From Saprospiraceae bacterium (lineage in GTDB: Bacteria > Bacteroidota > Bacteroidia > Chitinophagales > Saprospiraceae), in the NCBI GenBank assembly GCA_020852155.1, contig JADZBJ010000334.1, positions 1 through 19,528 on the forward strand: 19,528 bases of DNA, given 5' to 3'. Positions 7,927 to 16,390 of this stretch are shown here, piece after piece (positions within the stretch are counted from its first letter, which is position 1; the number at the start of each line of letters is the position of its first letter). The position numbers and the translations under genes were made by a program. The notes below the pieces were generated by a model. The model saw only the letters and a list, made by a program, of their open reading frames with translations. It ran no database searches and was not told where the DNA came from.

Positions 7927-7995
7927 GCCCGCAAAGGAAAAGAGAATTTTGAGGAGGATGCACTGGATTTGCGTACGGGGGCGTTCGGTCGCATT

Positions 7996-8072
7996 ATTTT
8001 TCAAATTTCAAATTTCAAATTGTATATTTTCTAATTTGAAATTTGAAAAATACAATTTGAAATTTGAAAAAT
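7996..8072. repeat. A+T-rich inverted repeat between the giant lipoprotein and PPC lipoprotein genes
   Basis: Perfect 19-nt inverted arms lie at 7996-8014 and 8054-8072, with further TTTCAAAT/ATTTGAAA units in the 39-nt centre, so several alternative hairpins are possible. It lies 37 nt past the stop codon of the giant lipoprotein gene. It could act as a weak transcription end or mRNA-stabilising stem, but it lacks the G+C-rich stem of a classical terminator. Just beyond it, at 8087-8112, is a copy of the AATCGAATCAATC-type unit seen in the repeats near 2560 and 3660. Confidence 0.8.
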
Positions 8073-8108
8073 GAAAGGCCGGTTATTCAATCGAAATAAT
8101 CGAATCAA

Positions 8109-11100
8109 TCAATCCACTTTGATTCTAACGCCTTTGGAGTGGCTGCTGAATTCAGGCGCATACATGCACTGCATGGTGGTGATGCCATTGCTCATGTTAC
8201 CGCGATGGCTGACCACAACCGGATATTCAAAAACAAACGTGCCTTTGGGCAGGTAGTCAATGAAAAAGTGGGTCGCCAGGTCTTTGGTGCTTTCGTAGTA
8301 GCCCAGCCCGTCCTGCCATTTGTACTGACTCAGCACATTGATTGGTTCAAGTCCGGCTGCGCGCATGTCCTTCAGGTGAACGTATTCCATGGCGCGATCA
8401 ACCCGGATTTCGATGCGGACTTTCAACTTATCACCGCGTTTGAGCGAGGCGCCTTCAGCCACTGGTTTCAGGATTGGCCCGGTTGGAGAATTTTCTTCCA
8501 GATAAAGTTGCTTGACAATCTTGAGCGGCGTTTCCTGGAAATTTTTGATCTGATCCAGGTCTTCAAAATACTGGAAGTACGCGCCACCCCAAGCGATATT
8601 GCTGTTCGGGTTTTTCACCTCAATACTGCTCATGGATTTAGTGATGTCCTTACCTGACCAGTTTTGCTTGAAATAGCCCGTCCCGGCTTCGTATTCCTTG
8701 ATTTTCAAGACTTTACCACTGAGTGACACTTCAACCGGCTTGGTATTTTCAAGCCAGTTATCGCCATTGAGCAAGAGCGCATAAACGGCTTCGGCGGTGG
8801 CTTTTGTGCTTTCCCAGCGATTGGTTTGCTTGTTTTTCAGCAGCCAGATACGCAGTTCCTCGACGGCCTGGCGATCGTTGGCCACTTCACTGAACACCTC
8901 AACCATGATGGCTTGTGTTTCGATGGGCAACTGGTACCAGTAGTAGCCCCAACTGACGGGCCAGAACATGCCGAGTTCTTCCTTCACCGTAGCGCGTTCG
9001 CGCAAACTGGCTACGATACGCATGGCGGCGTCTTTACGACCGTAGCGGTTCAGCACCAGCGCCAGCATTCCTTGCTCGTAAATGCCTTTTTTCAACCAGT
9101 GCGTTTCGGCCTGACCCAGGTAATAAGCCAGTTCGGGCGACGGGCGATCAACGGGTGAAAAAGAGCGGGTGTACAAGTATTGAATCATCAGACCATCCAG
9201 ATGATCGTCTTCGAGTTTCACTTTTTGCTGTTCCGCCAGACGGAGCAGTTCTTCATAATGACGGCGCACCTGTGCATCGCAGAAACCCAGGGCTTTATCC
9301 ACCATTTGCGTCACTTGCTCGTTGTTTTGAGGGTCAAATGCGCCCAATTTGGCCAAATGGCCCATTCCGCTGGCGATGTGCTGGGTGATGTGCCAACTGC
9401 CGGGGCCTCCGGCAAACCAGGGCCATGAGCCGTCTTCGTATTGGCGTTCAGCCCAGGTATTCAGGGCGCGTTCGCGCTCGTCGCTCATACGGTTGAGGTC
9501 AAACAACAAGGCGATGTTTTGCTTTTGTTGCGCTTCGTTTTGCGCATCCATCACCCAGGGCGTTTCTTCCAGCAGCGCCGTTTTCAACTCCTGATTTTTG
9601 GACAGGTTTGATTTCAAAGCGTCAGTGCCTTTCCAGCGGTCGTAAATGCGGCGGATATTCGGCATTTTCTGCGTGACGCTTGATGCCAGCGTATTGGCAT
9701 AAAAACGGCTAAACACCTGCTCGGAACATTCGTACGGGTACTCCATCAGGTAGGGCAATGCCTGCACGGCATACCACACCGGATTGCTCGTAAATTCAAG
9801 CGTCAGGTTGTGCGGCGTCAGGGTTGACGACTGACCGAGATTTTTCAAAGGCTCGAACGTGAATGTTTTACGCTGATTGCCGCGCACTGTAATGGGCATG
9901 GTTTCGGTGACGAGCATCCGATTGCTCACTACAGGCAGGGTATTTTCCTCGCCGTCGCGCCATTTTTTGCCGTCGGCAAAAATCTGCCACGTCACAGCGC
10001 CCGTGAAATCTTCCGGCACTTTGAAACGCCAGGTCAGGGGCGCCGATTGGCCGGGTTGAATGGAAAAGTTGGAAACCCGCGCTTCGCGGCTACCGAGGCC
10101 GAATGCCGTTTCGAGGGGCTGCAACGTATTGGCATCAAGCAGGTTCAGGGTGGCCGTGCCACTCAGGCTTTCCTGTGAGAGATTGCTGACTTTGGCGGCA
10201 AATTCAAACTCGTCGCCAGCCCGAAGAAAACGCGGCGGGTTGCTGATGACCATCAACTCCTTCTGCGTCACGACCGACTTGGTGGACAATACCTGCTGCA
10301 AATCTTTCGTGTGGGCAAACGTAAAGAGGTTCCAGCGTGTCAGCGATTCGTTCATCGTGAAACGCAGCACTACATCGCCGTTAGCATCGGTGCGGATTTC
10401 AGGAAAAAAGAACACCGTTTCGTTCAGGTTGCGGCGCAGTTGCGCCGGAGGTGTGGCTTTCGCATCTTCTGAAGTTATCCTTAAATCCGTTGTCCCGTCG
10501 GAATCTTTTTGCATACTTTTTTCCATCTGCACCGATGGCGCCGCCGCCATATCGGCCATGACTCCAGGCGCAACGCCCCCTACGGCCATGGCGCGCGATC
10601 TGTACATCATACGGCCCCACATCGGGAAGTCAAACCAGTTGATTTCCTGAAACATGCGTACGCCATTTTCGGGCACAACACCTGGCATAAACAGGTAGTC
10701 GCCGCCGGAAATGGTGAAATTATTACCATCCACGACATTGATTGCTGAATAGCGCATCGGAAAATCAATGCGCTGCCAACCGTGCGGATTGTATTGATCC
10801 AACGAAGCATCATATAGCGTCGCAACCATTTCAGCCGCTACTTTTTCCTTGTTAGGGCCACTGATGCGTATGCGCCATTCCTCTTTTTGTCCCGGGGCGA
10901 GTTTGTCGCGGAAACTTTCGTATGAAACTTTCAACTCCTTGTTCGACCACGGTACGGTTACCGCCACCCCGCTTTCGCGATATTGACGATTGTTTTTGAT
11001 GACGATATAGTGGTACAAGATTCCACCGCGATCAGCCTCGGTAACGCGCCATTCCATGACAGAAGACTTGGCCCAGGCTGGATTGACCAATACGCCGTTT

Positions 11101-14100
11101 TGCTCGCGGGCGATAAAGAAATTGAGGTTTTCCGCTTGTCCGCCCAACTGGATTTTAGCCGTTTCGCCGGGTTCGTAGTGATTTTTTTCAGGACGTGCCT
11201 GCGGCGTTACAAATCGTTTTTGGTCGTCGAAAACCCGAATATAGCGTTCAATTTTGACCGATTCACCGTAAGCGTCTTTTGTTTCCAACACCAGCAAATA
11301 CCATCCTGCACGAAGCGAACTGTGCGAGAGGTTTACTTCGTTGCCTTTAGCCGTATTGAACGTAAACGGAACGATAAAGTCCGCACGATCCCAAGACGAA
11401 GGCTCGGCTTCATTTCCGTAGGCAAATTGCGGAAAATTGCGCTTGAATGTCGCCTTATCCATTGTCTGCACATCCGGCGCATCCCAGAAGCGCTGAACGG
11501 GCATAACCGCTGGTTCGACCAAGCGTTGCATGGTGATGCTACCAGACGTGGATTGTGGTTTGCCCGCCATATTATTGACCGTCAATCCGACTTTTTTCAG
11601 GCTATCCAGGTGAATTTCATTAGGCAACTCAAGCGCTACGTCAAGGGCTGAATACGCTGCATGGAGCCACGACTCGCCGGAACGTGTTTCGCCGCTGATG
11701 TCGGTGATATCCACCGTGACTTTATATTCAAACAAAGGCTGGACTGATTTCGGGATGGATTTGTCTGCTTTCAGTGTAAAAGGTATGGAAAACAGTCCAT
11801 TGGCGTCAGTGGTCGTTGTGCCGTTGGCTATTTCACGCTCGGGGCTTTCAAAAAAGTTGGGGATGTTGCGCGTATAATCGTAATTAATATACGGAAAACG
11901 CGGCGTGCGCACCACACGATAGCGTACGGCGGCGTCACCAACGGCGCTTCCGGCGTAGTTTTTGGCTTCGCCCGTTACACTTACTTTTTCATCGAGGCGA
12001 TAACTGCCTTCGAGGGGTTTCATCACCACCTCGAAACGAGCGAGTTTATACTCTTCGACTGAAAAAGACGCGCCTCCGTTTGCGCCTTCTGCCACGATGC
12101 TCATAAAACCGGTCAGTCCGGAAGCAGGCGCTGTAAACGAGCCATTAAACGTACCGAATTCGTTGGTAGTAAGGGTTTTAGAGCCTTTTTCCTGTCCGTT
12201 TACATCCAGAAATTTCACCGTAAGGCTATGTTTCGGCATGATTTGCGGACGACCTTCTTTGTCCGTTTTATAGACAATGGTTTTGAAAAACACCGTCTGG
12301 CCGGGACGATACATGCTTCGGTCAGTGAAAAAGTGCGCAGAAATTTCTGAATTGTCATTTTCGTAAATCTGGTATTGATAAATGCTTGACAACAGAAAAC
12401 TGTCAGGGCCAAGTACTGCGCGCACCTGCGCCATCTGATTCTCTAGTATCTGAACACGAGCCTGACCCTGTGCATCGGTTTTTTGTGTCTGGGTCAGTTT
12501 CCATTTTGGGTTATTTTGTCCGTTTGGTTTTTGAAAACACTCCAACTGAACATTACCCAGCGGCGCGCCGGTTTCGCGGTCAGCCAGGACAAACAACTGT
12601 CCCGGCGCTTGTTCGTTAAATGAAACACCAGCCAGTCGGGTTACTGTAAAGTTGGCAAACGACACGGGTGATTTATGGTGGTCAAAATCGGCGTTTTCAG
12701 CGCAGATGACCCAATAATTCCCCAATGGCAAAGCATCCAGCGCAATTTCGGTGCTGTGCATTTGATAATCCTTCGGATCGGGAATGTTCCAGGTGCGGGT
12801 TTGCACTGTTTTTTGAGCCATCAGCCACGCCATGCGCTTGTCCCACTCGTAGCCTGCATTTTCCCACTCGTTGATGTCGTGGCTGCCGCGTACGACTTTC
12901 ACATACGTTGAATTGACATTCCGAAAATTCAATTTCACTAAAACAGGTTTTTCCGGCAACCATGCGCGTTCGACTTCGCAGGTCAGGTACTGCTGGCGAA
13001 TGTCATACAACAGCGACTGGCTAACTTTAGCCGCGTAACTGCCTGGGGCCGTCTGAATGGCCCTTTCCAGCAATTCGACGGCTTTTTGGTTGGCCTTGGG
13101 CTTTTCATCGGCAGCATTGGTTTCGTAGTAATAGAACCAGGCCAGTTCGTACAATATTTCCGCCGACGCCGGATGGCTGGCGTATCGGTCGTGCAGCGTT
13201 TCAAGCGCGGAGCGATAGTAATCTTTCTTGTTTTCGAGGGTGGAGTTATTCCAGGCAAATTTCAATCGAACCAGGTCAACATGAATCTGCGAGGGTACGT
13301 TGCGGAAGGTTTTGGAGGGCGAGCCGTCGGAGTAAACTTCCGTGCGTTCAGGGCGAACGGACAGTTGTTGCAGCAGTTTTACGGCCTGAAATTTGCCACT
13401 GTTGGGGTCGCCGTTTGAAAAGTCGAACCGCACAAAATCCGCCGTTGGCGCGAAGGCTTCCGGCTGATTGAGTTCAAAAAGATTAACGGGTTCAGTCAGG
13501 TAATTTTGCTCATTGACCAGAAAATCAAGTGCGCGATGCGCCAAAAGGTCATACAAAGTCGGGCGCAACGGGTCGCCGCCAATGGAATCGCCAAGGCCTG
13601 GCATCAGAATTTCTTTGAAATCGGCGGCGCTCATTTCGCGAATCAGGCCTTGTTTGGCCGAAACAGAAGCGACATACAAGTCAAATGCGCGTTTTTGCAG
13701 TTGTCCGACCGACCAGGTGCGAATGTCATCACCGGGCGTTGCCGTTTCGGTGCGCTGGCGAATTTCCCAGCCTTTGGATTGCAGGTAAGCCGAATACAAC
13801 TGCCCTGTCAGGCTATTCAGGATGGCTTTTTGTAAAATACCGGCAGTGGCCAATTCGCTTTCAAAGCGCTGAATGCTCTTTTCAAAGCCGTCATCATCGA
13901 GTTGGGTCGTGTATTTTCCCCAGTAAATCAGGGCTTTAACGGCCTGAGCCGGAATGTTATCGGCTTTGGCGCGCGCATGGATGGCATCTACTTTTTCCAG
14001 GGCTGAGCGAATAAGGCCCTGCTTTTCGAGGCTGTCCACAGCAGCCCATTCAGCGGCATAAGGTTGGTCGGGAATGGTATTTACTTGATCGTTCATAATA

Positions 14101-14213
14101 CCGGGGTTTGGTTCGACGGATTTATCTTTGAACCCTAACCATCGGCAACCGAAACTCAGGGATAACAAAAGAAAAAGGGTCAGGAATTGGGTGAATTTAC
14201 TTTGATTAGGCAT
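8109..14213 (-). CDS. Alpha-2-macroglobulin-like lipoprotein with CxEQ thioester
   Basis: This giant envelope protein is of the bacterial alpha-2-macroglobulin family (YfhM/MagD-like), thought to trap invading proteases in the periplasm by covalent attachment. From the ATG at 14213 it has 2034 residues. An N-terminal hydrophobic segment and Cys23 (sequence SLSFGC) suggest a lipoprotein, although the lipobox is imperfect. An in-frame start farther up (14321) would bury the signal peptide. Visible in order: a helical N-terminal region (about 40-450), an MG2-type domain around DRSMYRPGQTV (about residue 630), further beta-sandwich domains, a flexible Ala/Met-rich stretch (about 1205-1250) in a bait-like position, the A2M domain around NETVFFFPEIRTD (about 1260-1350), the thioester motif CSEQ with Cys1496, and an alpha-alpha toroid region beyond it. 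Length is typical for Bacteroidota. The usual PBP1C partner gene is not adjacent. It is divergent from dnaN. Confidence 0.93.
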   Translation of the reverse strand: MPNQSKFTQFLTLFLLLSLSFGCRWLGFKDKSVEPNPGIMNDQVNTIPDQPYAAEWAAVDSLEKQGLIRSALEKVDAIHARAKADNIPAQAVKALIYWGKYTTQLDDDGFEKSIQRFESELATAGILQKAILNSLTGQLYSAYLQSKGWEIRQRTETATPGDDIRTWSVGQLQKRAFDLYVASVSAKQGLIREMSAADFKEILMPGLGDSIGGDPLRPTLYDLLAHRALDFLVNEQNYLTEPVNLFELNQPEAFAPTADFVRFDFSNGDPNSGKFQAVKLLQQLSVRPERTEVYSDGSPSKTFRNVPSQIHVDLVRLKFAWNNSTLENKKDYYRSALETLHDRYASHPASAEILYELAWFYYYETNAADEKPKANQKAVELLERAIQTAPGSYAAKVSQSLLYDIRQQYLTCEVERAWLPEKPVLVKLNFRNVNSTYVKVVRGSHDINEWENAGYEWDKRMAWLMAQKTVQTRTWNIPDPKDYQMHSTEIALDALPLGNYWVICAENADFDHHKSPVSFANFTVTRLAGVSFNEQAPGQLFVLADRETGAPLGNVQLECFQKPNGQNNPKWKLTQTQKTDAQGQARVQILENQMAQVRAVLGPDSFLLSSIYQYQIYENDNSEISAHFFTDRSMYRPGQTVFFKTIVYKTDKEGRPQIMPKHSLTVKFLDVNGQEKGSKTLTTNEFGTFNGSFTAPASGLTGFMSIVAEGANGGASFSVEEYKLARFEVVMKPLEGSYRLDEKVSVTGEAKNYAGSAVGDAAVRYRVVRTPRFPYINYDYTRNIPNFFESPEREIANGTTTTDANGLFSIPFTLKADKSIPKSVQPLFEYKVTVDITDISGETRSGESWLHAAYSALDVALELPNEIHLDSLKKVGLTVNNMAGKPQSTSGSITMQRLVEPAVMPVQRFWDAPDVQTMDKATFKRNFPQFAYGNEAEPSSWDRADFIVPFTFNTAKGNEVNLSHSSLRAGWYLLVLETKDAYGESVKIERYIRVFDDQKRFVTPQARPEKNHYEPGETAKIQLGGQAENLNFFIAREQNGVLVNPAWAKSSVMEWRVTEADRGGILYHYIVIKNNRQYRESGVAVTVPWSNKELKVSYESFRDKLAPGQKEEWRIRISGPNKEKVAAEMVATLYDASLDQYNPHGWQRIDFPMRYSAINVVDGNNFTISGGDYLFMPGVVPENGVRMFQEINWFDFPMWGRMMYRSRAMAVGGVAPGVMADMAAAPSVQMEKSMQKDSDGTTDLRITSEDAKATPPAQLRRNLNETVFFFPEIRTDANGDVVLRFTMNESLTRWNLFTFAHTKDLQQVLSTKSVVTQKELMVISNPPRFLRAGDEFEFAAKVSNLSQESLSGTATLNLLDANTLQPLETAFGLGSREARVSNFSIQPGQSAPLTWRFKVPEDFTGAVTWQIFADGKKWRDGEENTLPVVSNRMLVTETMPITVRGNQRKTFTFEPLKNLGQSSTLTPHNLTLEFTSNPVWYAVQALPYLMEYPYECSEQVFSRFYANTLASSVTQKMPNIRRIYDRWKGTDALKSNLSKNQELKTALLEETPWVMDAQNEAQQKQNIALLFDLNRMSDERERALNTWAERQYEDGSWPWFAGGPGSWHITQHIASGMGHLAKLGAFDPQNNEQVTQMVDKALGFCDAQVRRHYEELLRLAEQQKVKLEDDHLDGLMIQYLYTRSFSPVDRPSPELAYYLGQAETHWLKKGIYEQGMLALVLNRYGRKDAAMRIVASLRERATVKEELGMFWPVSWGYYWYQLPIETQAIMVEVFSEVANDRQAVEELRIWLLKNKQTNRWESTKATAEAVYALLLNGDNWLENTKPVEVSLSGKVLKIKEYEAGTGYFKQNWSGKDITKSMSSIEVKNPNSNIAWGGAYFQYFEDLDQIKNFQETPLKIVKQLYLEENSPTGPILKPVAEGASLKRGDKLKVRIEIRVDRAMEYVHLKDMRAAGLEPINVLSQYKWQDGLGYYESTKDLATHFFIDYLPKGTFVFEYPVVVSHRGNMSNGITTMQCMYAPEFSSHSKGVRIKVD

Positions 14214-14241
14214 GGTAAACTGTTGGTGGTTTTTGATCGAA

Positions 14242-14249
14242 CAAACGTA
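14242..14249 (-). promoter_or_regulatory. Candidate -7 promoter element for the alpha-2-macroglobulin gene
   Basis: Read on the minus strand, TACGTTTG matches the Bacteroidota -7 consensus TAnnTTTG and ends 28 nt before the ATG at 14213. No good -33 TTTG is seen at 19-20 nt upstream, so the assignment is tentative. It supports the 14213 start over the longer frame, whose first codon would lie upstream of this element. Confidence 0.4.
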
Positions 14250-14374
14250 CGCAGGTTTGGATGCATTGTAAGTTGAAATTACACGAGGTAAAAGCAAAAA
14301 AATTAAAACTTGAAAAGCCAAATATCAACGTGGTGTTTCCTGAAATATCACAACCCGAATCATCTACCGCTTAC

Positions 14375-14395
14375 TTATCCACATTTTGTGAATTA
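14375..14395. promoter_or_regulatory. DnaA box and adjacent inverted near-match upstream of dnaN
   Basis: TTATCCACA at 14375-14383 is a perfect match to the DnaA box consensus TTATNCACA. Three bases farther, TGTGAATTA at 14387-14395 is the inverted box with one mismatch. The pair lies 30-50 nt upstream of the candidate dnaN -7 element, just ahead of the -33 position. It could let DnaA control dnaN transcription. I see no cluster of further boxes, so I do not call an origin. Confidence 0.55.
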
Positions 14396-14401
14396 AATAG
14401 G

Positions 14402-14432
14402 TTGTTCAGGCCGTGCTTCGGTGGTACATTTG
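14402..14432 (+). promoter_or_regulatory. Candidate dnaN promoter (-33 TTG, -7 TACATTTG)
   Basis: TTG at 14402-14404 and TACATTTG at 14425-14432 are 20 nt apart, close to the Bacteroidota sigma-A pattern TTTG-N19-TAnnTTTG. The -7 element ends 27 nt before the dnaN ATG. This is the best-formed promoter in the window. Confidence 0.55.
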
Positions 14433-14459
14433 CCGTCTTGTTCAAGCATCCCTATTGAT

Positions 14460-15578
14460 ATGAAATTCAGCGTATCCTCGACCGAACTGTTGAAGCAGTT
14501 GCAAATCGCTTCCGGGGCCATTGGTTCCAACCCTGTATTGCCTATTCTGGAAGATTTTTTATTCAAAATCGAAAGCAAACAACTCACCATAGCCGCTACC
14601 GATCTGGAAACCAGCATCACCACCAGCATTGAAGTGCTGGCAGATGACGACTTTACCGTAGCCGTACCGGCCAAAATTCTGTTGGACACGCTCAAGGCGT
14701 TGCCTCAACAACCCATCACGTTTTCCGTCAATCCGGACAACTGGGGTATTGAAATCACATCCTCGTACGGCAAGTACAAACTCGCCGGTGAAAATGGCTC
14801 GGACTACCCTACCCTGCCCGAAGCCGATACGGTGGACACCGTAAAAATCAACAGCCAATATTTGCTGGAAGCCATCAATAAAACGGTATTCGCCACCAGC
14901 AGCGACGAGCTGCGTCCGGCCATGACCGGCGTTTATTTTCAGGTGGATTTCAACAAAATGATCTGTGTGGCTACCGATGCGCACAAATTGGTGAAATACA
15001 CGACGCCACACCTCGCCGGTGAAGTAGCGACTTCATTCATCGTTCCGAAAAAAGCGCTCAACCTGTTGAAAAATGCGCTGCCCGCCAACGAACCGGTGAC
15101 GCTGTCGTTCAACAAGGCCAATGCGTTTTTCTCTTTCGGCAACATGAATCTGGTTTGCCGCCTGATTGACGCGCGCTACCCCGACTATAACGCCGTGATT
15201 CCGGTGGACAATCCGAACGTGATGACCGCCAATCGCGCAGATTTGCAAAATTCGCTGAAACGTATCGCGATTTACGCCAATAAAACGACTAATCAGGTAG
15301 TACTGGATGTTCAGCCCAAAAGCCTGACAGTGTCGGCTCAAGACCTCGACTTCTCCAACGAAGCCACCGAGCAAATGAGTTGCAACTTCGACGGCGCACC
15401 GCTGCGTATCGCGTTCAATGCGCGCTTCCTGGCAGAAATGCTCGGCGTACTTGACTCTGAAGAGGTGCGCATGGAATTCAGCACGCCCAGCCGCGCCGGT
15501 ATTCTGTCGCCCATCGAAGAGGCCAATGCCAACCGCGATATTCTGATGCTGGTGATGCCGGTGATGTTGAATGCGTAG
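14460..15578 (+). CDS. dnaN: DNA polymerase III sliding clamp (beta subunit)
   Basis: DnaN is the ring-shaped processivity clamp that tethers DNA polymerases and repair proteins to DNA. From the ATG at 14460 it has 372 residues, the normal length, beginning MKFSVSSTELLKQLQIASGA. The three repeated clamp domains can be followed, each about 120 residues: the first through KILLDTLKALP, the second around TDAHKLVKYTTP and FIVPKKALNLLKNALP, and the third ending in LMLVMPVMLNA, the C-terminal hydrophobic pocket strand typical of DnaN. A longer in-frame start at 14421 would include the promoter element, so it is rejected. It stands alone rather than with dnaA or recF. A repeat-derived hairpin followed by eight T residues begins within about 30 nt of the stop codon and may be its terminator. 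Confidence 0.97.
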   Translation: MKFSVSSTELLKQLQIASGAIGSNPVLPILEDFLFKIESKQLTIAATDLETSITTSIEVLADDDFTVAVPAKILLDTLKALPQQPITFSVNPDNWGIEITSSYGKYKLAGENGSDYPTLPEADTVDTVKINSQYLLEAINKTVFATSSDELRPAMTGVYFQVDFNKMICVATDAHKLVKYTTPHLAGEVATSFIVPKKALNLLKNALPANEPVTLSFNKANAFFSFGNMNLVCRLIDARYPDYNAVIPVDNPNVMTANRADLQNSLKRIAIYANKTTNQVVLDVQPKSLTVSAQDLDFSNEATEQMSCNFDGAPLRIAFNARFLAEMLGVLDSEEVRMEFSTPSRAGILSPIEEANANRDILMLVMPVMLNA

Positions 15579-15581
15579 TTA

Positions 15582-15636
15582 TCGGGCATAGCCCTTTGGA
15601 TAGTTTCGCACGAGGCGGAGCCGAGTGCGAGCGATG
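15582..15636 (+). repeat. Palindromic REP-like element, copy 1
   Basis: This is the first of two copies of a ~55-nt element (second at 16391-16445). It opens with a small hairpin (GGGC-ATA-GCCC, 15584-15594). After a 12-nt linker comes a larger stem: TCGCAC 15606-15611 with GTGCGA 15625-15630, closed inside by GGC-GGA-GCC. Between these the opposing GA/GA bases can form sheared pairs. The first 41 nt and last 10 nt are identical to copy 2. Only four positions in the right arm differ. Confidence 0.85.
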
Positions 15637-15645
15637 ATTTTTTTT
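15606..15645 (+). terminator. Probable rho-independent terminator of dnaN
   Basis: The main hairpin of the REP-like element (15606-15630) is followed after a short GCGATGA spacer by eight T residues (15638-15645), and it lies 28 nt past the dnaN stop codon. The spacer between stem and T tract is longer than ideal. Confidence 0.5.
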
Positions 15646-15678
15646 GTAAATTCTATTGATTTATTATACTTTTGTGAC

Positions 15679-15749
15679 AAGAAACCAAAACGTTTAGGAC
15701 GTTTGAGCAGGGGACTTCGTCTGTAAGGTGCATCTGGCGTTGGTTTCTT
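15679..15749. repeat. 10-nt inverted repeat in the dnaN 3' region
   Basis: AAGAAACCAA at 15679-15688 and TTGGTTTCTT at 15740-15749 are perfect inverted arms with 51 nt between them. It is not a tRNA or other structured RNA that I recognise. It may be part of a longer composite of the nearby repeat element. Confidence 0.45.
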
Positions 15750-15755
15750 TTTCGG

Positions 15756-15786
15756 AAAGCGCATTGTCTGTTGGCAATGCGCTTTT
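15756..15786. terminator. Perfect 11-bp hairpin at the end of the BECR-like gene
   Basis: AAAGCGCATTG (15756-15766) and CAATGCGCTTT (15775-15785) form a perfect 11-bp stem with an 8-nt loop directly abutting the stop codon of the minus-strand gene at 15786. In the minus direction no T tract follows, while in the plus direction T-rich sequence does. It is therefore a possible bidirectional, imperfect terminator between the convergent dnaN and BECR-like genes. Confidence 0.45.
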
Positions 15787-16250
15787 CATGTTTTTCTACG
15801 AATGTACATGGTCTGTAAAATCAAGCGATTGATTTTGCCCTTCTTGGTAACCCGTCTTATTTCTTTCAGAACGTAGTGGCAATTATCAGTCTCCTTGGTA
15901 AAAATCAAGGTCTCTTTAATCATACTTTTTCCCTGTTTTTTCACATCTAAAACAATGTTATCCATAGATAATATAATGTCAGGAATTGCAAGAAAATCAG
16001 CCTTTGTAACGGCCACTTGGCCATGCAATGCTTCCTTTGCAGGATTGCCATGACGAAAAAGAGTATGTACTATACTATAATTATCAATTGAAACCCAAAA
16101 ACCATCGACGTCTATTCCTGTTTTCTCCAGTATTTTTTGAGAAAGTGCTGTGTCTATCATAAACATATCAATAACTTGATACTCATTGCGAGGATTGTTT
16201 AATGCGAATTCATAAAGCGCTGAAATTTGCAGTCGAATATCTTCCTTCAT
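15786..16250 (-). CDS. Small protein resembling a BECR-fold (PBECR-type) nuclease domain
   Basis: This 154-residue protein has no signal peptide or membrane segment. Its C-terminal two thirds follow the pattern I know from the PBECR families (phage-associated Barnase-EndoU-ColicinE5/D-RelE-like nucleases): an IVHTLFRHG motif with His62, Arg66 and His67, then DFLAIPDII (about 85-93), beta strands with ETLIFTK and HYVLKEIR, and a closing ILQTMYIRRK strand with Thr146 and Tyr148. In that family the domain is usually attached to phage head-morphogenesis or secreted toxin proteins, whereas here it stands alone. The gene is clearly more A+T-rich than its neighbours and is bracketed by two copies of the REP-like element, which suggests acquisition. 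No adjacent immunity gene is visible. The family assignment is by pattern only. Confidence 0.5.
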   Translation of the reverse strand: MKEDIRLQISALYEFALNNPRNEYQVIDMFMIDTALSQKILEKTGIDVDGFWVSIDNYSIVHTLFRHGNPAKEALHGQVAVTKADFLAIPDIILSMDNIVLDVKKQGKSMIKETLIFTKETDNCHYVLKEIRRVTKKGKINRLILQTMYIRRKT

Positions 16251-16344
16251 GACATATTAAATTCAAGTTTTTTATTTGACACAAATTTGCACAAAAAACA
16301 TAAATTTAAAACAATTTGGATTATATTTATTTTTCAATATCTAC

Positions 16345-16388
16345 AAAAAAACGACCGGATGTCCTGATGGATGTCCGGTCGTTTTTGT
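16345..16388. terminator. Bidirectional rho-independent terminator after the nSTAND1 gene
   Basis: ACGACCGGA (16351-16359) pairs with TCCGGTCGT (16374-16382), with further TCC/GGA pairing inside around a TGAT loop. A tract of seven A lies on the left (16345-16351) and a T-rich tract on the right (16382-16390), so it can work on either strand. On the minus strand it ends transcription about 70 nt after the nSTAND1 stop codon and separates that operon from the BECR-like gene. Confidence 0.8.
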
Positions 16389-16390
16389 TT

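Noticed and set aside
14214..14321. N-terminal extension of the alpha-2-macroglobulin protein
   Set aside because: It would place 36 residues before the signal peptide and would overlap the -7 promoter element; the 14213 start gives an N-terminal signal sequence.
8109..14321. Many open frames of 60-220 codons on the plus strand opposite the giant lipoprotein
   Set aside because: They are antisense shadows of a gene with an intact domain structure and show no domains of their own.
14214..14459. Chromosomal replication origin
   Set aside because: Only one perfect DnaA box and one near-match are seen, without a box cluster or a clear unwinding element.
15679..15749. Possible tRNA-like or small RNA gene
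   Set aside because: The inverted arms do not enclose cloverleaf arms, an anticodon stem or a CCA end, and no known RNA family is recognisable.
15579..15764. Open frame on the minus strand across the REP-like copy 1
   Set aside because: It is composed of the repeat element, an inverted repeat and basic low-complexity codons, has no recognisable domain, and overlaps the dnaN terminator region.
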